DNA of 64,000 nt, taken from positions 2,946,463 through 3,010,462 of the forward strand of contig NZ_CP041763.1 in assembly GCF_007559005.1 (NCBI RefSeq), read 5' to 3'. Within the stretch, counting starts at the first letter, position 1, and the number at the start of each line of letters is the position of its first letter. The position numbers were made by a program, and so were the translations under genes. The stretch comes from Gordonia zhaorongruii. GTDB taxonomy: Bacteria > Actinomycetota > Actinomycetes > Mycobacteriales > Mycobacteriaceae. This document shows positions 18,057-30,615 of this stretch, piece by piece. The notes under the pieces are model-generated. The model saw only the letters and a list, made by a program, of their open reading frames with translations, was not told where the DNA came from and did not search any database.

Positions 18057-19361
18057 TCACCTGTTGAACTGCCCGAGCATGAAGCTGATCGCCGAGGGCA
18101 GCTTGCCGAGCATCGGCCACCCGTGGTTGATGACCATGCCGGGGAGGATCGGCGGCGCGTAGTCACGCGTCAGCGTCACATCGGCGCCCTTCGCGCGCCA
18201 GTCACGATAGAGCTGCACAACCTGTCCCGCCGGGACCACATCGTCGTTGTTCGCTATCGAGATCAGGACCGGGGCGTTCGGTTTCATGCGGCCGATTCGC
18301 TGGTCATCGACGATCTTCTCGAGCACCGGGGTGTCACGCACCACGGCGGCGAGCGACGTTCCGCTGCGCGTCCACTCACGTGTGTTCTGGAACCCGAAAG
18401 CCGCCAGCGTGTCCGGTATGCACTGTGTGGAAGCGTCCTTGGACGCCTGGCGGCCGCGCCGATTGAACTGTCGCTTCAGGACCGAGGCCGCACTCGGGTA
18501 CCCCGCGGCGATCCCGTTGATCACGTATGCGTTAGCTCCCGCGATGAGCGTTCCGTCGATCTTGCTGATCAGCTTGCTCAGGTCGGCGGGCGGCGCACCT
18601 GCGTAGGTGCCCTTGATATTCAGTCCCGGCGCGTACGCCGAGGCGAGTTCGGCGGCCGAGGCTGCGGCACCGCCGCCCTGCGAGTAACCGGAGAAGCCGA
18701 CGGGCGCATCCGGCGGCGCATCCGCCACCGAGAGACCCGCGCGTGCGGCGTCGAGCATCGCGCGACCGGACTCGAGGCGGTTCAAGTACGTGTGGACCCC
18801 CGGGGTCCCCATTCCGATGTAGTCGGTGGTGACCACCCGCACCCCGTTGAGGAGCAGCGGGTACATCTCCAGCCCCGTGTAGTTGACGCCGAGACTCAGC
18901 TTGTGCGGATCGATGCTCAGCGGGAAGCTCAGCATCCTGGAGCTCGCGCACTGATCGCCCTGCCCCACGGTGCCCGAACCGATCACCACCGTGGGACGTT
19001 CGCCTTCGCCTCTCCACTTCGCGGTCGGCTCCACGACGGTGCCGGTCACCGCCACCGGATCACCGTTCTGCCGCGTCGATGTGTACATGATGCGCTTGGC
19101 GTCACCCGGCCATTGATTGCCGATCCCCGGGATCTGCAGCAGGAGCGACTGCGCCTGGGTGCGGATGACCGACCCGGGATCGTCGTCGAACTTCGAGGGC
19201 GGCGTGTAGAAATCGCCGGCGGCGCCCGCATCACCGCCCGGTCCGGAGAGCAGCCCGACTGCAGTGACCGCGGCGACGAGCACCGCCATTCCCGGCCGGA
19301 TCCGACTCGTACGCGAATGCGTCGCCGACGATCGCATGACGGAACTGTGCGGTTTTCTCAT
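18057..19361 (-). CDS. Secretory lipase (LIP family), copy A
   Basis: A 434-aa exported alpha/beta hydrolase. After a basic leader and hydrophobic signal segment (about 20-40), the mature part begins near FYTPPSKFDDDPGSVIR. The nucleophile is in GFSGYSQGGGAA; the acid is probably in NNDDVVP and the histidine in VINHGWPM. Paired cysteines (GDQCASS, TQCIPD) support an extracellular disulfide. The family hydrolyses lipid esters outside the cell. ATG 19361 is preferred because TAGGTT lies seven bases upstream and there is no Shine-Dalgarno. It is a clear paralogue of copy B just upstream, with near-identical blocks throughout. Confidence 0.88.
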   Translation of the reverse strand: MRKPHSSVMRSSATHSRTSRIRPGMAVLVAAVTAVGLLSGPGGDAGAAGDFYTPPSKFDDDPGSVIRTQAQSLLLQIPGIGNQWPGDAKRIMYTSTRQNGDPVAVTGTVVEPTAKWRGEGERPTVVIGSGTVGQGDQCASSRMLSFPLSIDPHKLSLGVNYTGLEMYPLLLNGVRVVTTDYIGMGTPGVHTYLNRLESGRAMLDAARAGLSVADAPPDAPVGFSGYSQGGGAAASAAELASAYAPGLNIKGTYAGAPPADLSKLISKIDGTLIAGANAYVINGIAAGYPSAASVLKRQFNRRGRQASKDASTQCIPDTLAAFGFQNTREWTRSGTSLAAVVRDTPVLEKIVDDQRIGRMKPNAPVLISIANNDDVVPAGQVVQLYRDWRAKGADVTLTRDYAPPILPGMVINHGWPMLGKLPSAISFMLGQFNR

Positions 19362-19368
19362 GGATGGA

Positions 19369-19374
19369 AACCTA
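19369..19374 (-). promoter_or_regulatory. -10 element (TAGGTT) for leaderless lipase A
   Basis: TAGGTT with a 7-nt spacer to ATG 19361, located after the terminator of lipase B. Copy A therefore has its own promoter. Confidence 0.45.
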
Positions 19375-19438
19375 CCGCGCACCATCGTCCACATATGGGC
19401 TATCTCACGTCAAAAGCTCCTGCCCTGCACAGACCGAA

Positions 19439-19477
19439 GCACCGGTGGCGGCGTCGTCAAGACGCCGCCACCGGTGC
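19439..19477 (-). terminator. Strong hairpin terminating lipase B
   Basis: A 16-bp perfect stem (GCACCGGTGGCGGCGT and complement) with loop cgtcaag, 67 bases after the lipase B stop. No T-tract follows. Confidence 0.75.
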
Positions 19478-19543
19478 GTGAAGGACTGTCGGGGCGTTCC
19501 TCGATCGGCCCCTCATCCGGTCCGGAGATGCGAACCGGGCGGG

Positions 19544-20851
19544 TCAGCTATCGAACTGCGTCAACAGGAAGTTGGTCGACGGCACGAGCTTGTCGAGCAT
19601 CGGCAGCACATGATTGAGCGTCAGCCCCGGGAAGATCGGCGGGGTGTAGTTATTGGTCAGCTTCACGTCCGCACCCTGCTTGTTCCAGTCGCGGTACAAC
19701 TGCGCGACCTGACCGTGCGGGATGACGTCGTCGTTGAAGCCACTCGAGAGGAGCACCGGTGCGTTCGGCTTGAGCTTCCCGATTCGCTGATCGTCGATCA
19801 TCTTCTGGGCCTTCGGAATCCCCTTGACGACCTCACCCAGCGACTTCCCACTGCGCGTCCAGTCCTTGGTGCGCTGGAAGCCGAAGGCCAGTCCGGTGTC
19901 GGCGATGCACTGCGTCGCGACCTGCTTCAGTGCCTGACGGCCGTGTGCGTTGGTCTCCCGCTTGAGAATCGGAGCCAGCTCGGGGTATCGAGCATCGAGA
20001 CCGTTGATCGCATAGCCGATCGCACCGGCGATGAACGTGCCGTCGATCCTGTTGATCACCTTGCTGAGGTCGGCAGGCGGCGCGCCCGCGTACGTCCCCT
20101 TGACGTTGAGGTCCGATGCGTAATCGGATGCCAGCTCGGCTGCCGATGCCGCTGCTCCGCCGCCCTGCGAGTAACCGGAGAATCCGACTGGCGCATCCTT
20201 CGGCGCCTTCGCGAACTTCAGACCGGCCCGCGCTGCATCGAGCATCGCGCGACCTGATTCCAGGCGGTTCACATATGTGTGGATGCCGGGCGTCCCCATG
20301 CCGATGTAGTCGGTCATCACGACGCGGACGCCGTTGATCAGCAGCAGGTTCATCTCCAGCGCCGAGTAGTTGACGCCGAGACTCGGCTTCAACGGGTCGA
20401 TGCTCAGCGGGAAGCTCATCATCTTGGAGCCTGCGCACTGGTCGCCCTGCCCGATGGTGCCCGGGCCGAGCACGACCGTCGGACGTTCGCCCTTGCCGTT
20501 CCATTTCGCGGTGGGCTCGACCACGGTGCCGGTCACGGCGACCGGCTTGTCATCCTGCCGAGTGGAGGTGTACATGATCCGGGTCGCCGTACCGGGCCAC
20601 TGGTTCTTGACTCCCGGGATCTGCAGGAGCAGCGGCGATGACTGACTCCGGATGATCGAGCCCGGGTCCGAGTCGAACGTCGACGGCGGGTTGTAGAAGT
20701 TGCCCGCAGCGTCCGCAGTGCTGGTCGCACCTACCGTGACGAGCCCCGCGGCGGTAACCGACGCGGCGAGAACGGCTACCGCAGATCGGATCCGACGCCG
20801 GCGTGGACTATAAGCAGCTGAACCTGAGACAGTTCCCCGAGTTTTTCTCAT
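19544..20851 (-). CDS. Secretory lipase (LIP family), copy B
   Basis: A 435-aa paralogue of lipase A with the same plan: a basic leader, a hydrophobic signal segment ending near TADAAG, then FYNPPSTFDSDPGSIIR. The nucleophile motif is GFSGYSQGGGAA, with GFNDDVIP and LNHVLPM for acid and histidine, and disulfide cysteines in GDQCAGS and TQCIADT. ATG 20851 is chosen because TACATT stands six bases upstream; the earlier ATG at 20869 would overlap that promoter. Neighbouring asd is on the same strand but separated by its own hairpin, so the lipases are not part of the asd operon. Confidence 0.88.
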   Translation of the reverse strand: MRKTRGTVSGSAAYSPRRRRIRSAVAVLAASVTAAGLVTVGATSTADAAGNFYNPPSTFDSDPGSIIRSQSSPLLLQIPGVKNQWPGTATRIMYTSTRQDDKPVAVTGTVVEPTAKWNGKGERPTVVLGPGTIGQGDQCAGSKMMSFPLSIDPLKPSLGVNYSALEMNLLLINGVRVVMTDYIGMGTPGIHTYVNRLESGRAMLDAARAGLKFAKAPKDAPVGFSGYSQGGGAAASAAELASDYASDLNVKGTYAGAPPADLSKVINRIDGTFIAGAIGYAINGLDARYPELAPILKRETNAHGRQALKQVATQCIADTGLAFGFQRTKDWTRSGKSLGEVVKGIPKAQKMIDDQRIGKLKPNAPVLLSSGFNDDVIPHGQVAQLYRDWNKQGADVKLTNNYTPPIFPGLTLNHVLPMLDKLVPSTNFLLTQFDS

Positions 20852-20857
20852 GAAAGC

Positions 20858-20863
20858 AATGTA
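20858..20863 (-). promoter_or_regulatory. -10 element (TACATT) for leaderless lipase B
   Basis: TACATT, six bases, then ATG 20851 on the minus strand. No Shine-Dalgarno is present. Confidence 0.5.
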
Positions 20864-20951
20864 GTGCACACTCGCGGTTACATGTAATCCGGGTCACCGC
20901 GCTTAGACCCCGGCGAGTAGCTCACGCAGCGGTGTGAACCCGTCGCAGACG

Positions 20952-20986
20952 ACGAATGGCGGCGTCGATACGACGCCGCCATTCGT
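20952..20986 (-). terminator. Strong hairpin terminating lysC-asd
   Basis: A 16-bp perfect stem (ACGAATGGCGGCGTCG and complement) with a 3-nt loop, 12 bases after the asd stop. The stem core GGCGGCGTC is shared with the terminator of lipase B. Confidence 0.8.
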
Positions 20987-20997
20987 GTGAAGACAAC

Positions 20998-23294
<2,297 letters not shown>

Positions 23295-23461
23295 GTTGTG
23301 CACCTTTCTTCGCTTCTACGCTTCATCGAGAGCGTTCTTCGGTCAGGGGTCAACCTTACCGGTCCCGTCAGCCGTGTCGTAGCTGCCACAGAATCCTGTG
23401 ACGCCCACAACTCCCAGGCAACCCCCAGATGGCGGCCAGGATCGACGGCGCGACTGACCCG

Positions 23462-23467
23462 TAGCAT
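23462..23467 (+). promoter_or_regulatory. -10 element (TAGCAT) for the PIG-V-like gene
   Basis: TAGCAT with an 8-nt spacer before ATG 23476, near the upper limit for a leaderless start. Confidence 0.35.
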
Positions 23468-23475
23468 CGTCCGGG

Positions 23476-24627
23476 ATGAAATTCGCATTCCGGTGGACAC
23501 CCGCCGTCGCGGCGGTGGTCGTCTACCTGATCGTTCGCCTCGTCGGCGTGCTCGTCCTCGCATGGTTCGGCACCCTTCACGACGTCCCCCTCGGCACAGC
23601 GCTAACCCAGTGGGACGGCGAATGGATGCTGAACATCGCGGAGTTCGGCTACGACGGTGTCCCGGAGTCCGCGACGGACGCCCAGGGGCTGCACACCGAT
23701 ACGACGGCGTACGCCTTCTTCCCCGGCTACCCGCTCACGGTGGGTGCGATCGCGACGCTCCCGTTCGTCACGCCGTTCGGCGCGGCACTGGCGGTCAACG
23801 TGGTCGTCGGCGCATTCGCCGCCGTCGCGGTGGCGCGCTTGGGCACGATCTGCGCACAGCGGATGCGCTCGGGCGCCTCGGAGCGCACGGCCCGCAACGC
23901 CGGCAACCTGCTCGTCGTGCTCTTCGCGGCCGCACCGATGGGCGTCGTTCTCTCTATGACGTACACCGAGGCCCTGTTCTGCGCGCTCGCCGCATGGGCT
24001 CTCGTCGGGATCCTCGATGAGCGATGGCTGATCGCCGGTTTAAGCGCGTTGGCCGTCGGACTCGTCCGGCCGACCGGCATCGCGGTCGTCCTCGTCGTCA
24101 TGCTCGCCGCCACGCTGGCCCGCCGGAACGGCACGCGAGCGTGGATCGCGGGCATCCTCGCACCACTCGGTTACGTGACGTACATGTGCGTCGTGTGGGC
24201 GAAGACCGGATCGCCGTCCGGATGGTTTCGCATCCAGACGCACGGCTGGGGCACTCGTTTCGACGGTGGAGAAGCAACGGTTCAGTTCCTGTACGAGTCC
24301 CTCACGGGCGCCTTGGACGCGGTGTCGATCCTCAGCGCGCTCCTCGTCATCGCGACCCTCGCATTACTGGTGTGGTCATTCGTCGACCGGCTTCCCTGGC
24401 CGGTCCTGATGTACGGCGTCCTGGTGACCGCATCCGTTCTACTGTCGAGCGGTTTGATGCCGTCGCGACCGCGGCTGCTGCTGCCGGCGTTCGTGCTGCT
24501 GATCCCCATCGCGCTCCGTCTCGCACGTGCGTCCCGGATGGCGGCGATCTCGATCGCCGTCGGGATCTGCCTATTGTCGGCGTGGTTCGGCGCCTACATG
24601 CTGACGGTCTTCGACTTCGCCATCTGA
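23476..24627 (+). CDS. PIG-V-like GT-C membrane mannosyltransferase family protein
   Basis: A 383-aa polytopic protein with about ten TM segments. The first external loop contains TQWDGEWMLNIAEFGYDG, matching the W-D-x-x-W and GY pattern of PIG-V/GPI-mannosyltransferase-2-like GT-C enzymes, followed by AFFPGYPL. Such proteins transfer mannose from polyprenyl phosphate on the outer face of the membrane. In actinobacteria the substrate could be lipomannan, arabinomannan or a glycoprotein. It stands alone, divergent from lysC. Assignment is to family only. Confidence 0.65.
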   Translation: MKFAFRWTPAVAAVVVYLIVRLVGVLVLAWFGTLHDVPLGTALTQWDGEWMLNIAEFGYDGVPESATDAQGLHTDTTAYAFFPGYPLTVGAIATLPFVTPFGAALAVNVVVGAFAAVAVARLGTICAQRMRSGASERTARNAGNLLVVLFAAAPMGVVLSMTYTEALFCALAAWALVGILDERWLIAGLSALAVGLVRPTGIAVVLVVMLAATLARRNGTRAWIAGILAPLGYVTYMCVVWAKTGSPSGWFRIQTHGWGTRFDGGEATVQFLYESLTGALDAVSILSALLVIATLALLVWSFVDRLPWPVLMYGVLVTASVLLSSGLMPSRPRLLLPAFVLLIPIALRLARASRMAAISIAVGICLLSAWFGAYMLTVFDFAI

Positions 24628-24733
24628 GGACGCGCCCGCACCGTCGTCGCGGCCCGCACCGGCTCGCCGACTCCCGCTTCCACGCGTAGCCTGACCTGGT
24701 CGCATCCACCCGCCACGCCGTCAGGAGTGCAGC

Positions 24734-26263
24734 ATGACGTCCTCCGCGGCCGCCGACGGATCGACTCCCCCGGCGGCATCACGCCGGACATGGCTCGGCC
24801 TGTTCGTTCTGCAGCTGCCCGTGCTCCTCGTCTCGATGGACTTCTCCGTTCTGTATCTGGCGATGCCGACGATCAGCGACGCTCTCGATCCCTCAGCGAC
24901 GAACCAGCTGTGGATTCTCGACATCTACGGGTTCATGATCGCCGGGCTCCTCATCACGATGGGCAACGTCGGCGATCGCATCGGGCGGCGCCGGATCCTC
25001 CTCGCCGGCGCTGCCCTGTTCGGGATCGCGTCGGCGATCGCAGCGTTCGCCCCGAGCGCTGGGGCCCTCATCGCGGCACGCGCGCTCATGGGCATCGGCG
25101 GCGCGACTCTGATGCCGGCGAGCCTCTCGTTGATCGCCAACATGTTCCGGCGTCCCGATGAGCGCGGTCGGGCGATCGGCGTGTGGACCGCCGCATTCGC
25201 GGGCGGCGCGGCGATCGGACCGGTCATCGGCGGGCTTCTGCTGCACCAGTTCTGGTGGGGAATCGTCTTCCTGATCAACGTGCCGGTCCTCGCGGTCCTC
25301 TTCCTCGCCGGACCGTCCCTTCTCCCCGAGTTCCGGGCGGCGCGCACCGATCCCTTCGACTTCGTCGGAGTCGTTCTCTCCCTGCTGGGCATCCTGCCCG
25401 CCGTCTACGCGGTGAAGACCTTCGCCGCCGAGGGGATCACGACGACCGCCGTCATCACCGGGGTCGTCGGGATCGTGATGCTGCCCGCGTTCATCTGGCA
25501 CCAACGGCGCTCGCGCGCACCGCTTCTCACGCTGTCACTGTTCCGTGATCCCGCTACCTGCGCCGCGCTGGCGATCGCACTGGTCGGCATGATGTCCGAG
25601 GGCGGGATCGCCTACCTCGCCAACGTGTACCTCCAGTCGGTGCTCGGCCACGACGTACTCGTGGCTGCGCTCGCGGGCATCCCGATGGCCGTCACGATCG
25701 CGGTCTTCTCCGTGTACGCGAACCGCCTCACCCGACGGATCGGCATCCGGTTCGCTCTCGCCGGATCCGTCCTGCTGGCAGCGATCGCGAACATCGGCTT
25801 GCTGGCGTTGAGCACGTCGAGCGCGCTGTGGATCTTCATGACACTGACCGCGATCGCCGGCGTCGGGTTCGGAATCCAGTTCTCGCTCGTATCCGACGTG
25901 GTCGTCGGCTCCGCACCACCGGAGAAGTCCGGGGCGGCGTCCGGTATCTCGGAGACCAGTTTCGAGCTGGGCACCGCGCTCGGTCTCGCCCTCCTCGGTT
26001 CCCTCGCGACGGCGGTCTTCCTGTCGCGGGACGACGGATACGGATTCGCCGACTCTCTCGGCGAGACCCTGAAGCGGGCCGACGATCTCGGACCGGCGGG
26101 CGACGTGCTCTCCGGAGCTGCGCAGCTGGCCTTCGTCGACGGCTTCCACGCCGCTGCCCTCACCGGCGGTGCGCTCCTCGCGCTCCTGTCCGTCGTCGTG
26201 CTGTTCGTGATGCGCGATCACGGGCGCGACGGCTCGCATTCACCTGCGGAGAACGTCGTCTGA
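24734..26263 (+). CDS. MFS transporter, DHA2 (14-TM) drug exporter type
   Basis: A 509-aa proton-coupled exporter with about 14 TM segments. SMDFSVLYLAMPTISDAL forms TM1. Motif A is GDRIGRRRIL and motif C-like AFAGGAAIGPVIGGLLL follows TM4-5. A late SGAASGISETSFELGTALGLALLG corresponds to the region broken in the pseudogene at 7735. The start is supported by CAGGAG eight bases upstream. The substrate cannot be read from sequence; drugs or lipids are typical. No adjacent regulator is present. Confidence 0.88.
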   Translation: MTSSAAADGSTPPAASRRTWLGLFVLQLPVLLVSMDFSVLYLAMPTISDALDPSATNQLWILDIYGFMIAGLLITMGNVGDRIGRRRILLAGAALFGIASAIAAFAPSAGALIAARALMGIGGATLMPASLSLIANMFRRPDERGRAIGVWTAAFAGGAAIGPVIGGLLLHQFWWGIVFLINVPVLAVLFLAGPSLLPEFRAARTDPFDFVGVVLSLLGILPAVYAVKTFAAEGITTTAVITGVVGIVMLPAFIWHQRRSRAPLLTLSLFRDPATCAALAIALVGMMSEGGIAYLANVYLQSVLGHDVLVAALAGIPMAVTIAVFSVYANRLTRRIGIRFALAGSVLLAAIANIGLLALSTSSALWIFMTLTAIAGVGFGIQFSLVSDVVVGSAPPEKSGAASGISETSFELGTALGLALLGSLATAVFLSRDDGYGFADSLGETLKRADDLGPAGDVLSGAAQLAFVDGFHAAALTGGALLALLSVVVLFVMRDHGRDGSHSPAENVV

Positions 26264-26333
26264 ACCGTCTCACCCGGTGTCGGCATCGCGCACCGGGGCG
26301 CCGGACTCCTCGAACCGACCGGGATCACGGTGC

Positions 26334-26339
26334 TACGAT
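26334..26339 (+). promoter_or_regulatory. -10 element (TACGAT) for the leu leader
   Basis: TACGAT ends six bases before the leader-peptide ATG, so the leader transcript should start at or very near its own start codon. Confidence 0.6.
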
Positions 26340-26345
26340 CGAGAC

Positions 26346-26387
26346 ATGCAGCGCGCACTCCTCCTCGGTTGCCGCGGCGGGGTCTAA
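26346..26387 (+). CDS. Leucine leader peptide for leuA attenuation (13 aa)
   Basis: A 13-residue reading frame, MQRALLLGCRGGV, with three consecutive CTC leucine codons and a TAA stop. It lies between a -10 element and a GC-rich hairpin ending in a T-tract ahead of leuA. Stalling at the leucine codons would report leucyl-tRNA shortage, as in classical attenuation. Actinobacterial leu and ilv genes are known to use such leaders. It has no Shine-Dalgarno and is probably translated leaderlessly. Confidence 0.75.
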   Translation: MQRALLLGCRGGV

Positions 26388-26390
26388 CAC

Positions 26391-26443
26391 GACCGGCCCT
26401 CCGTCGCGGGGCCTCTCTACGCGCCGGTCAACCCCACTTTTCT
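26391..26443 (+). terminator. Leucine attenuator hairpin
   Basis: GACCGGC (26391-26397) pairs with GCCGGTC (26423-26429) and encloses GGCCC/GGGCC. After it come AACCCCAC and TTTT at 26438-26441, a rho-independent-type end. It starts three bases after the leader stop, so ribosome position can control folding. Confidence 0.65.
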
Positions 26444-26458
26444 GATTCAGGAGATTGA

Positions 26459-28312
<1,854 letters not shown>

Positions 28313-28328
28313 CGAGCGGTCGCGATGG

Positions 28329-28353
28329 GCCGGCGCTGCGGTTCAGCGTCGGC
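28329..28353. terminator. Hairpin between leuA and the convergent WYL gene
   Basis: A 10-bp stem with one mismatch (GCCGGCGCTG / CAGCGTCGGC) and a 5-nt loop, 17 bases after the leuA stop and 24 before the WYL stop. It can serve both strands. Confidence 0.55.
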
Positions 28354-28376
28354 ACGTCAGAGTCCGGTCCCGGGCG

Positions 28377-29357
28377 TCACCGTCCGGCGAGGTACAGCGC
28401 CCGTGATTCACGGGCGTTGCGTCCCCGCAATTCGTGGAGCATCTCGGGCGGTATGTCCAGGAACTCGTAGTCGGCGTCGAGACCGCCCATCGCGACAGCG
28501 ATCCAGCGGGTGTCGTCTACCTGCAGGGTGATCAGCGCCCCGTCGGGGTGGTCCTCGACGTCTGCGTGGCGTCCGATCCGTGCGCGGACCAGATCCGGAC
28601 CGGTATGCGCGAGGACCGTCACCGTGTGCTGCTCACCGCGACCTGCCCGAAGACTGTTGCGCACGTACGCGGCCGGATCGTCGCCCGGCACCCGGCGCGG
28701 GGCGAAGTGCCGCCTCTCCGGTCGGGCCTCATGCAATCGGTCGAGACGGAAGGTCCGCCAGTCCTGGCGGTCGAGATCGTAGGCGAGCAGATACCAACGA
28801 CGCCCCACCGGAACCAGCCGCAGGGGTTCCACGCGCCTGCGGCCCGGTGAGCTCTTCGCCCGCGCTGCGGGCGCGTAGTGAAAGCTCAGTTCGGTGGCAT
28901 CGCGGCAGGCCAAAGCTGCCGTGGTGAGCGCCTCCGCGTCGACGGTCGGGGCGTTCTCGACTCCGTCGATCGTCACGCTCATGGCACGCAGAGCGTCGGC
29001 TCGCCGCCGGAGTTTCGGAGGCAGGACCTGGGTCACCTTCGCGAGTGCCCGGATGGACGCCTCGGCCAGGCCGGCCGCGGAGCCGGAGGCCGCGGTCCGC
29101 AGCGCCGCGACGATGGCGACCGCTTCCTCCTCATCGACGACGAGCGGAGGGAGCGACCCACCGGGTGCCAGTTGATAGCCGCCACCCGTACCGCGGACCG
29201 ACTCGACCGGGTACCCGAGCTCGCGGAGCCGTTCGACGTCGCGACGCACCGTCCGCTCAGTGGTGTCCAGGCGGACGGCGAGGTCGGCGGCCGCCCACAT
29301 GCGGTGCGCCTGAAGCAGCGCGAGCAGCTTCAGCGTTCTCGTCGTCGTATCGGCCAT
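28377..29357 (-). CDS. WYL-domain (YafY-type) transcriptional regulator
   Basis: A 326-aa DeoR-like HTH regulator. Residues 1-55 hold the HTH (RTLKLLALLQ...DTTERTVRRDVERLRELGYPV) followed by GTGGGYQL. A WYL domain follows at about 140-220 (RRVEPLRLVPVGRRWYLLAYDLDRQDWRTFRLDR) with the ligand-binding W-x-L variant, and a C-terminal WCX-like part. ATG 29357 (MADTT) is chosen over the ATG four codons upstream because it directly precedes the conserved HTH. WYL proteins sense ligands, sometimes nucleic acids. The target here is unknown. Confidence 0.85.
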   Translation of the reverse strand: MADTTTRTLKLLALLQAHRMWAAADLAVRLDTTERTVRRDVERLRELGYPVESVRGTGGGYQLAPGGSLPPLVVDEEEAVAIVAALRTAASGSAAGLAEASIRALAKVTQVLPPKLRRRADALRAMSVTIDGVENAPTVDAEALTTAALACRDATELSFHYAPAARAKSSPGRRRVEPLRLVPVGRRWYLLAYDLDRQDWRTFRLDRLHEARPERRHFAPRRVPGDDPAAYVRNSLRAGRGEQHTVTVLAHTGPDLVRARIGRHADVEDHPDGALITLQVDDTRWIAVAMGGLDADYEFLDIPPEMLHELRGRNARESRALYLAGR

Positions 29358-29480
29358 GGATCCGATCATGCCCCATGCAGCGGACAGGAATCGTCCGGAA
29401 ACCCGAGACCGAGCGGCGGAGTGCCGGGTCCGGATGGGCGTGGCCTCCGCCGAGACGGAGACGAACCAGGTTGGGACGGT

Positions 29481-30566
29481 CTAGTTCACCGCGTCCATGG
29501 CCTTCGCGGCGGCTTCGCCCAGGCGAGCGACGACGGCACGCGCCGTCGGACTGATGAGTCCCATGTTGACGAATCCGTGAATCATGCCGCTCGCGCGTTC
29601 GAGCGTCACCGTGACGCCGGCGCGTTCGAGGGCTTCCGCGTAATCGATCCCCTCGTCGCGCAGGGGGTCGAATCCGCCGACCACGATATGCGCGGGAGGG
29701 AGGCCGTCGAGGCGGCCGGCGATCGGAGACACCCGTGGATCGTCGTAGTCATCTGCTGAAGGCACGTACGTGTCACGGAAGTAGTCGATCTCCTCTCCGG
29801 TCAGGAAGAGGCCCGTCGCGAACTCCCGTCGCGACGCCCGCTCGTGCGAGAAGTCTGCCACCGGGTAGATCAGCAGCTGTGCACACGGCTGTATCGCGTC
29901 ATCGCGCACCTGCTGGGCGACGACGGCACTGAGGTTCCCGCCCGCCGAATCCCCGGCGATCGCTGTCTTCCGCGGATCCAGACCCCAGTCCTGAGCCCTG
30001 CTGACCGCGTACCGGTATGCGGCGACCGCATCGTCGACCGCTGCGGGGAAGACGTGCTCAGGCGCCAACCGGTAGTCCACCGACAGCACGTCGGCGCCGG
30101 ACGCGACGGCGAGTGCCCGCACGAGCGAATCGTGGCTGGCCCGGCTCCCGACGACGAATCCGCCGCCGTGATAGAAGACGATCAGTCCCCGAGCACCTGC
30201 TGTGTCCACGCGGTACCGGGTCGCGGGGATCGGTCCGGCGTCCGAGGGAATCAGGAGGTCTTCTTCCACGGCGAACGGCTCGAAGGCCTGCGCCATCGCG
30301 GTCGACGACTGGTCGAGGGCGACCCGAGCCTCGGGGACGGTGCCGCTCATCAGGGCGACTCCGGGAACGTACTGTGCGGCTGCCCCGATGGCGGCCATCT
30401 CAGGAGCCAGCCGTTCCCCATCACTGTTCACGCGCATCGCCCGCGACAGCGCCGAATGTGCAGCGCCGGGCATTCGCCCCAGCGCACGCAGCGCGGAACG
30501 TTGCGCACGGCTTCGGAGGGACAATCGGACAGCGGTTGCTCGGCTCACGACTGCCGAACTTACCAC
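29481..30566 (-). CDS. Alpha/beta hydrolase, hormone-sensitive-lipase (LipH/LipN) family esterase
   Basis: A 361-aa carboxylesterase. The oxyanion-hole motif is FYHGGGFVVGS, the nucleophile IAGDSAGGNLSA, then GGFDPLRDEG (Asp) and SGMIHGF (His), all in the expected order. Members hydrolyse short to medium acyl esters inside the cell. About 90 N-terminal residues precede the core as in mycobacterial Lip proteins. The GTG at 30566 lies inside a perfect 9-bp inverted repeat; an internal GTG seven codons later is an alternative start. Confidence 0.85.
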   Translation of the reverse strand: MVSSAVVSRATAVRLSLRSRAQRSALRALGRMPGAAHSALSRAMRVNSDGERLAPEMAAIGAAAQYVPGVALMSGTVPEARVALDQSSTAMAQAFEPFAVEEDLLIPSDAGPIPATRYRVDTAGARGLIVFYHGGGFVVGSRASHDSLVRALAVASGADVLSVDYRLAPEHVFPAAVDDAVAAYRYAVSRAQDWGLDPRKTAIAGDSAGGNLSAVVAQQVRDDAIQPCAQLLIYPVADFSHERASRREFATGLFLTGEEIDYFRDTYVPSADDYDDPRVSPIAGRLDGLPPAHIVVGGFDPLRDEGIDYAEALERAGVTVTLERASGMIHGFVNMGLISPTARAVVARLGEAAAKAMDAVN

Positions 30567-30588
30567 TAAGCGTTGTAACGTAAGTTCG
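30555..30588. repeat. Perfect 9-bp inverted repeat around the esterase start codon
   Basis: CGAACTTAC (30555-30563) and GTAAGTTCG (30580-30588) flank 16 bases that contain the GTG at 30566-30564. Size and symmetry fit a TetR-type operator, or an RNA hairpin hiding the start. Confidence 0.5.
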
Positions 30589-30615
30589 CCAGGATCCGGC
30601 CTGGCACAGATGTGC

